Positions 58,701 through 64,000 of a DNA stretch of 64,000 nt are shown here, in pieces. How positions within the stretch are numbered: position 1 is the first letter of the stretch; each line of letters begins with the position of its first letter. The position numbers were made by a program, and so were the translations under genes. The notes beneath the pieces are model-generated. The model saw only the letters and a program-made list of their open reading frames with translations, was not told where the DNA came from and did no database searches. Source of the stretch: Latrodectus hesperus (Eukaryota; Arthropoda; Arachnida; Araneae; Theridiidae); assembly GCA_037975125.1 (NCBI GenBank), contig CM075852.1, positions 7,771,258 to 7,835,257 of the forward strand. The letters are read 5' to 3'.

Positions 58701-61319
58701 GAAATAAAATATATTTTAAGTTTGTCAAAGACTAATATATATTTAAATATTAAGTATATTTAAATATATTTAAATATATTAAGAAATATATTAAAATATA
58801 TTTTATTTTATTTCTGAAGTGTTGTAGGTAATGTAGGTATATATATTAAAATATAATTAAGAAATAAAATATATTTAGTTATTTTAAATTTTTTATATAT
58901 CAAATATTTTAAATTTGTCAAAGACTAATACCATCATATACGATTTATTCCGTTCTGTGAGTAGTGAAAAAGAAAATATTTTATTTTATTTCTGAAGTGT
59001 AGGTAATGTAGGTATATATAATAAAATATATTTAAGAAATAAAATATATTTTAAGTTTGTCAAAGACTAATACCATCATATACGATTTTTTCCGTTCTGT
59101 GAGTAGTGAAAAAGAAAATATTTTATTTTATTTCTGAAGTGTTGTAGGTAATGTAGGTATATATATTAAAATATATTTAAGAAATAAAATATATTTTAAG
59201 TTTGTCAAAGACTAATACCATCATATACGATTTATTCCGTTCTGTGAGTAGTGAAAAAGAAAATATTTTATTTTATTTCTGAAGTGTTGTAGATAATGTA
59301 GGTATATATATTAAAATATATTTAAGAAATAAAATATATTTTAAGTTTGTCAAAGACTAATACCATCATATACGATTTTTTCCGTTCTGTGAGTAGTGAA
59401 AAAGAAAATATTTTATTTTATTTCTGAAGTGTTGTAGGTAATGTAGGTATATATATTAAAATATATTTAAGAAATAAAATATATTTTAAGTTTGTCAAAG
59501 ACTAATACCATCATATACGATTTATTCCGTTCTGTGAGTAGTGAAAAAGAAAATATTTTATTTTATTTCTGAAGTGTTGTAGATAATGTAGGTATATATA
59601 TTAAAATATATTTAAGAAATAAAATATATTTTAAGTTTGTCAAAGACTAATACCATCATATACGATTTTTTCCGTTCTGTGAGTAGTGAAAAAGAAAATA
59701 TTTTATTTTATTTCTGAAGTGTTGTAGGTAATGTAGGTATCTATATTAAAATATATTTAAGAAATAAAATATATTTTAAGTTTGTCAAAGACTAATACCA
59801 TCATATACGATTTATTCCGTTCTGTGAGTAGTGAAAAAGAAAATATTTTATTTTATTTCTGAAGTGTAGGTAATGTAGGTATATATAATAAAATATATTT
59901 AAGAAATAAAATATATTTTAAGTTTGTCAAAGACTAATACCATCATATACGATTTATTCCGTTCTGTGAGTAGTGAAAAAGAAAATATTTTATTTTATTT
60001 CTGAAGTGTTGTAGGTAATGTAGGTATATATATTAAAATATATTTAAGAAATAAAATATATTTTAAGTTTGTCAAAGACTAATACCATCATATACGATTT
60101 ATTCCGTTCTGTGAGTAGTGAAAAAGAAAATATTTTATTTTATTTCTGAAGTGTTGTAGGTAATGTAGGTATATATATTAAAATATATTTAAGAAATAAA
60201 ATATATTTTAAGTTTGTCAAAGACTAATACCATCATATACGATTTATTCCGTTCTGTGAGTAGTGAAAAAGAAAATATTTTATTTTATTTCTGAAGTGTT
60301 GTAGGTAATGTAGGTATATATATTAAAATATATTTAAGAAATAAAATATATTTTAAGTTTGTCAAAGACTAATACCATCATATACGATTTTTTCCGTTCT
60401 GTGAGTAGTGAAAAAGAAAATATTTTATTTTATTTCTGAAGTGTTGTAGGTAATGTAGGTATATATATTAAAATATATTTAAGAAATAAAATATATTTTA
60501 AGTTTGTCAAAGACTAATACCATCATATACGATTTATTCCGTTCTGTGAGTAGTGAAAAAGAAAATATTTTATTTTATTTCTGAAGTGTTGTAGATAATG
60601 TAGGTATATATATTAAAATATATTTAAGAAATAAAATATATTTTAAGTTTGTCAAAGACTAATACCATCATATACGATTTTTTCCGTTCTGTGAGTAGTG
60701 AAAAAGAAAATATTTTATTTTATTTCTGAAGTGTTGTAGGTAATGTAGGTATCTATATTAAAATATATTTAAGAAATAAAATATATTTTAAGTTTGTCAA
60801 AGACTAATACCATCATATACGATTTATTCCGTTCTGTGAGTAGTGAAAAAGAAAATATTTTATTTTATTTCTGAAGTGTAGGTAATGTAGGTATATATAA
60901 TAAAATATATTTAAGAAATAAAATATATTTTAAGTTTGTCAAAGACTAATACCATCATATACGATTTATTCCGTTCTGTGAGTAGTGAAAAAGAAAATAT
61001 TTTATTTTATTTCTGAAGTGTTGTAGGTAATGTAGGTATATATATTAAAATATATTTAAGAAATAAAATATATTTTAAGTTTGTCAAAGACTAATACCAT
61101 CATATACGATTTATTCCGTTCTGTGAGTAGTGAAAAAGAAAATATTTTATTTTATTTCTGAAGTGTTGTAGGTAATGTAGGTATATATATTAAAATATAT
61201 TTAAGAAATAAAATATATTTTAAGTTTGTCAAAGACTAATACCATCATATACGATTTATTCCATTCTGTGAGTAGTGAAAAAGAAAATATTTTATTTTAT
61301 TTCTGAAGTGTTGTAGGTG
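58701..61319. repeat. 145-bp satellite with 1,012-bp higher-order repeat
   Basis: The block GTTTGTCAAAGACTAATACC recurs every 145 bases from about 59055 to 61224 (142 in a variant lacking TTG), about 17 copies, with decayed units at the left edge. Diagnostic variants (TTATTCC/TTTTTCC, AGGTAATG/AGATAATG, TATCTATATT, the 142-base form) repeat in the same order every seven units: starts at 59345, 59490, 59635, 59780, 59922, 60067 and 60212 reappear exactly 1,012 bases later. The array ends sharply at 61319. Confidence 0.95.
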
Positions 61320-61324
61320 CATCT

Positions 61325-61555
61325 AAAAAATATTTCTTTTGGTTGGTTTGGTTAGGTGTCGTGTCCATTTGTGAAGTCAACTCAAATCAATCCAGTTGCC
61401 GAAATCACAACTTGGCAACGTGTGCAATTTTATCATTATAGAGATTTTCCTGAAAGGGAAATTCGTCAGTAGCCCGTAAACATCGCATCATGGTTGGGCA
61501 GTTGAAAATATGTTCTGGAGTTGAGCTCCTCCTCAGGGCAGTTCCTGCATGATTT
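61325..61555 (-). pseudogene. LINE polymerase C-terminus and 3' UTR
   Basis: The minus strand reads CRNCPEEE, then after a frameshift HIFNCPTMMRCLRATDEF, ENLYNDKIAHVAKL and, after another shift, VISATGLI with a stop. This is the Cys/His cluster and tail of a Jockey/R1/I-type LINE polymerase. A short 3' UTR ending in CCTAACCAAACCAACC abuts the satellite array. 5'-truncated. Confidence 0.8.
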
Positions 61556-62842
61556 GATGATTATATATTTATGATTTTATATTTATTTTATAGAGGTCTT
61601 AGTAATGAAGTCATTGGGAATGATTGTATGAGTAAAAGAAAGCTTGAAAACACTAATGTTGTAACTAAAAAATTATTTATCATATTCAAAATTGGTCAGT
61701 CATTTGTTACTCTGCTCTAGTGCTGCCATCTATTAGTAATATATCTAAGTAATACATTTAGGACGAAACTTAAAACTAAGTATGTATTTATATCAAGATT
61801 TTATCGCATATACATGATTATTTAATGTATACATAACAACTTTAATATTTTTTAAAATAAGAAGTAAATCTCGATTTTATGAATAATCTTTTTAAATTAC
61901 ACTCTTAAATATTTATTTATTATTTTTTGAAATTAAGTTATGTTTTTTAACCAATGAAATGCCATTATCATTCTCAGTCAAGTTAAAAATAATCGTCAGC
62001 AAATTGAACTTTTTTTTTATTTTCATAACAGTTACCTTCATAATTCTTAATAATTCCCAAAATTTACTTAAATAAATAACGTAAATTCTTTTTGAAAATT
62101 GTAACTAACTTTTTTCAATTCAAATAATAAATAAATAATAAATGCGAAAATAAGAATGAATGAGAAACGACGATACGTGAGTACTTATATTTTATGAGTA
62201 AAATCGAGTGATTCAATAAAACAAATTAGTAGTAAAATGAAATAATGACGTACATTTTCTTTCATCATTCTAAAAACGAAAATGTTAATGGGAAAGTTGC
62301 TTTTGTAAGCAAGTTTTAGGTAAGCGTGGTTCTATTTCCTTTTTTTATATTTGAGGATCAACAATTTTTCGAGTAGAATAAATTAATTAAACAAAGGAGA
62401 AAATTAATTTTAAAAATGGCAATTTATGTGAATTTTCAAGAACATATAATGAATTTACATAATTCTTATTTAAGAAAACTTTAAACTGAAAGTTAAATAG
62501 TTTGGATAGTCTAAGCCCACGCAAAAAAGACCACAAATGGCTACAGTTGGGGTATTTGTTTTCATATCACAATAAAAACAAAAGATAATCATTAAACGAT
62601 AATTTGTTCCTTGGAGTCAAAATGATCTATACAGTGAGTTTACAAAAATATTTTGAAAGGAAATTTCCCGCACAAAATAAAGAAGAAAAAGTATTTTATA
62701 CAAGATTCGAGATAATGGATTATTGTTGAAAATCTAAATTTTTTTACTGGACTTCAAATTTGAATCACAATTTTAAAAAATAAGTTCATAATTATATATT
62801 CTATACTGTCTCATATTTCTTAAAGCTTTATTATGAACTTAA
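61556..62842. other. non-coding AT-rich stretch between the two arrays
   Basis: No gene or repeat was recognised here. Confidence 0.5.
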
Positions 62843-64000
62843 CATAAATGTCTGAAACAGGAGTCTCAGTCAGATCTTTTTTCAAGTAGACTATATTAAT
62901 GAGGAAAAGAAATTCATCAGGTATGGGGAAGAAACACTGAAATAGGAGAATATTAATACATAAATGTCTGAAACAGGAGTCTCAGTCAGATCTTTTTTCA
63001 AGTAGACTATATTAATGAGGAAAAGAAATTCATCAGGTATGGGGAAGAAACACTGAAATAGGAGAATATTAATACATAAATGTCTGAAACAGGAGTCTCA
63101 GTCAGATCTTTTTTCAAGTAGACTATATTAATGAGGAAAAGAAATTCATCAGGTATGGGGAAGAAACACTGAAATAGGAGAATATTAATACATAAATGTC
63201 TGAAACAGGAGTCTCAGTCAGATCTTTTTTCAAGTAGACTATATTAATGAGGAAAAGAAATTCATCAGGTATGGGGAAGAAACACTGAAATAGGAGAATA
63301 TTAATACATAAATGTCTGAAACAGGAGTCTCAGTCAGATCTTTTTTCAAGTAGACTATATTAATGAGGAAAAGAAATTCATCAGGTATGGGGAAGAAACA
63401 CTGAAATAGGAGAATATTAATACATAAATGTCTGAAACAGGAGTCTCAGTCAGATCTTTTTTCAAGTAGACTATATTAATGAGGAAAAGAAATTCATCAG
63501 GTATGGGGAAGAAACACTGAAATAGGAGAATATTAATACATAAATGTCTGAAACAGGAGTCTCAGTCAGATCTTTTTTCAAGTAGACTATATTAATGAGG
63601 AAAAGAAATTCATCAGGTATGGGGAAGAAACACTGAAATAGGAGAATATTAATACATAAATGTCTGAAACAGGAGTCTCAGTCAGATCTTTTTTCAAGTA
63701 GACTATATTAATGAGGAAAAGAAATTCATCAGGTATGGGGAAGAAACACTGAAATAGGAGAATATTAATACATAAATGTCTGAAACAGGAGTCTCAGTCA
63801 GATCTTTTTTCAAGTAGACTATATTAATGAGGAAAAGAAATTCATCAGGTATGGGGAAGAAACACTGAAATAGGAGAATATTAATACATAAATGTCTGAA
63901 ACAGGAGTCTCAGTCAGATCTTTTTTCAAGTAGACTATATTAATGAGGAAAAGAAATTCATCAGGTATGGGGAAGAAACACTGAAATAGGAGAATATTAA
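62843..64000. repeat. 116-bp minisatellite, copies apparently identical
   Basis: The unit begins AATGTCTGAAACAGGAGTCT and ends GGAGAATATTAATACATA. Starts recur at 62848, 62964, 63080 and every 116 bases, for just under 10 copies in view with no difference seen by eye. It runs off the window edge. Every copy contains in-frame stops, so it is not coding. Confidence 0.97.

Noticed and set aside
58701..61319. CRISPR-like regular array
   Set aside because: The whole 145-base unit is repeated with no unique spacers, and the context is a eukaryotic genome. It is a satellite.
62843..64000. Possible repetitive protein (for example a silk-like repeat)
   Set aside because: The 116-base period is not a multiple of three and every unit carries stops in the frames examined.

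Overview
The window is AT-rich, intron-rich eukaryotic nuclear DNA from an animal, most likely an arthropod and probably a spider. The arthropod call rests on the gene families, on a nuclear mitochondrial fragment that reads in the invertebrate mitochondrial code, and on the mixture of Ty3/gypsy, Tc1, piggyBac, pogo/Tigger, RTE- and Jockey/R1-like relics and tRNA-derived SINEs. The spider call is an inference from general resemblance, not a database result. There is no operon, CRISPR array or bacterial feature.

Two protein genes can be assembled exon by exon with canonical GT/AG sites and matching phases. On the minus strand (16603 down to 4543, continuing past the window start) lies an iduronate-2-sulfatase-like gene. 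Seven exons encode about 350 residues. Its frame is fully open, but three of the ten known active-site residues of human IDS are replaced: Asp for the formylglycine Cys, Gln for His138 and Asn for His335. It is best read as a membrane-anchored pseudo-sulfatase. On the plus strand (36041 to 54397) lies a complete seven-exon, 256-residue short-chain dehydrogenase of the 15-hydroxyprostaglandin dehydrogenase type. Its NAD-binding and Ser-Tyr-Lys catalytic residues are intact. A decayed copy of its promoter and first exon sits 11.4 kb upstream at 24460-24700.

Layout: 1-4.5 kb holds a Tc1 relic that received two SINE insertions. 4.5-16.6 kb is the sulfatase-like gene, with a piggyBac deletion relic, SINEs and strong fold-back sequences in its introns. 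17.0-17.9 kb is a local duplication followed by a COX2 nuclear mitochondrial fragment. 18.2-22.1 kb is a broken Ty3/gypsy element. 22-36 kb is mostly non-coding, with the exon-1 relic, a dispersed repeat, an RTE-type LINE end, hairpins and a pogo/Tigger relic. 36-54.4 kb is the dehydrogenase gene, whose introns carry an internally deleted LINE flanked by target-site duplications, several SINEs and one unidentified ORF. 54.5-54.9 kb is a hAT-like MITE just 3' of that gene. 58.7-61.3 kb is a 145-bp satellite organised in a 1,012-bp higher-order repeat, followed by a LINE 3' end. 62.84 kb to the window edge is a 116-bp minisatellite whose copies look identical.

The two genes show no sign of working together. 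The sulfatase family acts in lysosomal heparan/dermatan sulfate breakdown, and the dehydrogenase family oxidises eicosanoid or similar alcohols. The rest of the window is explained by transposition and decay.
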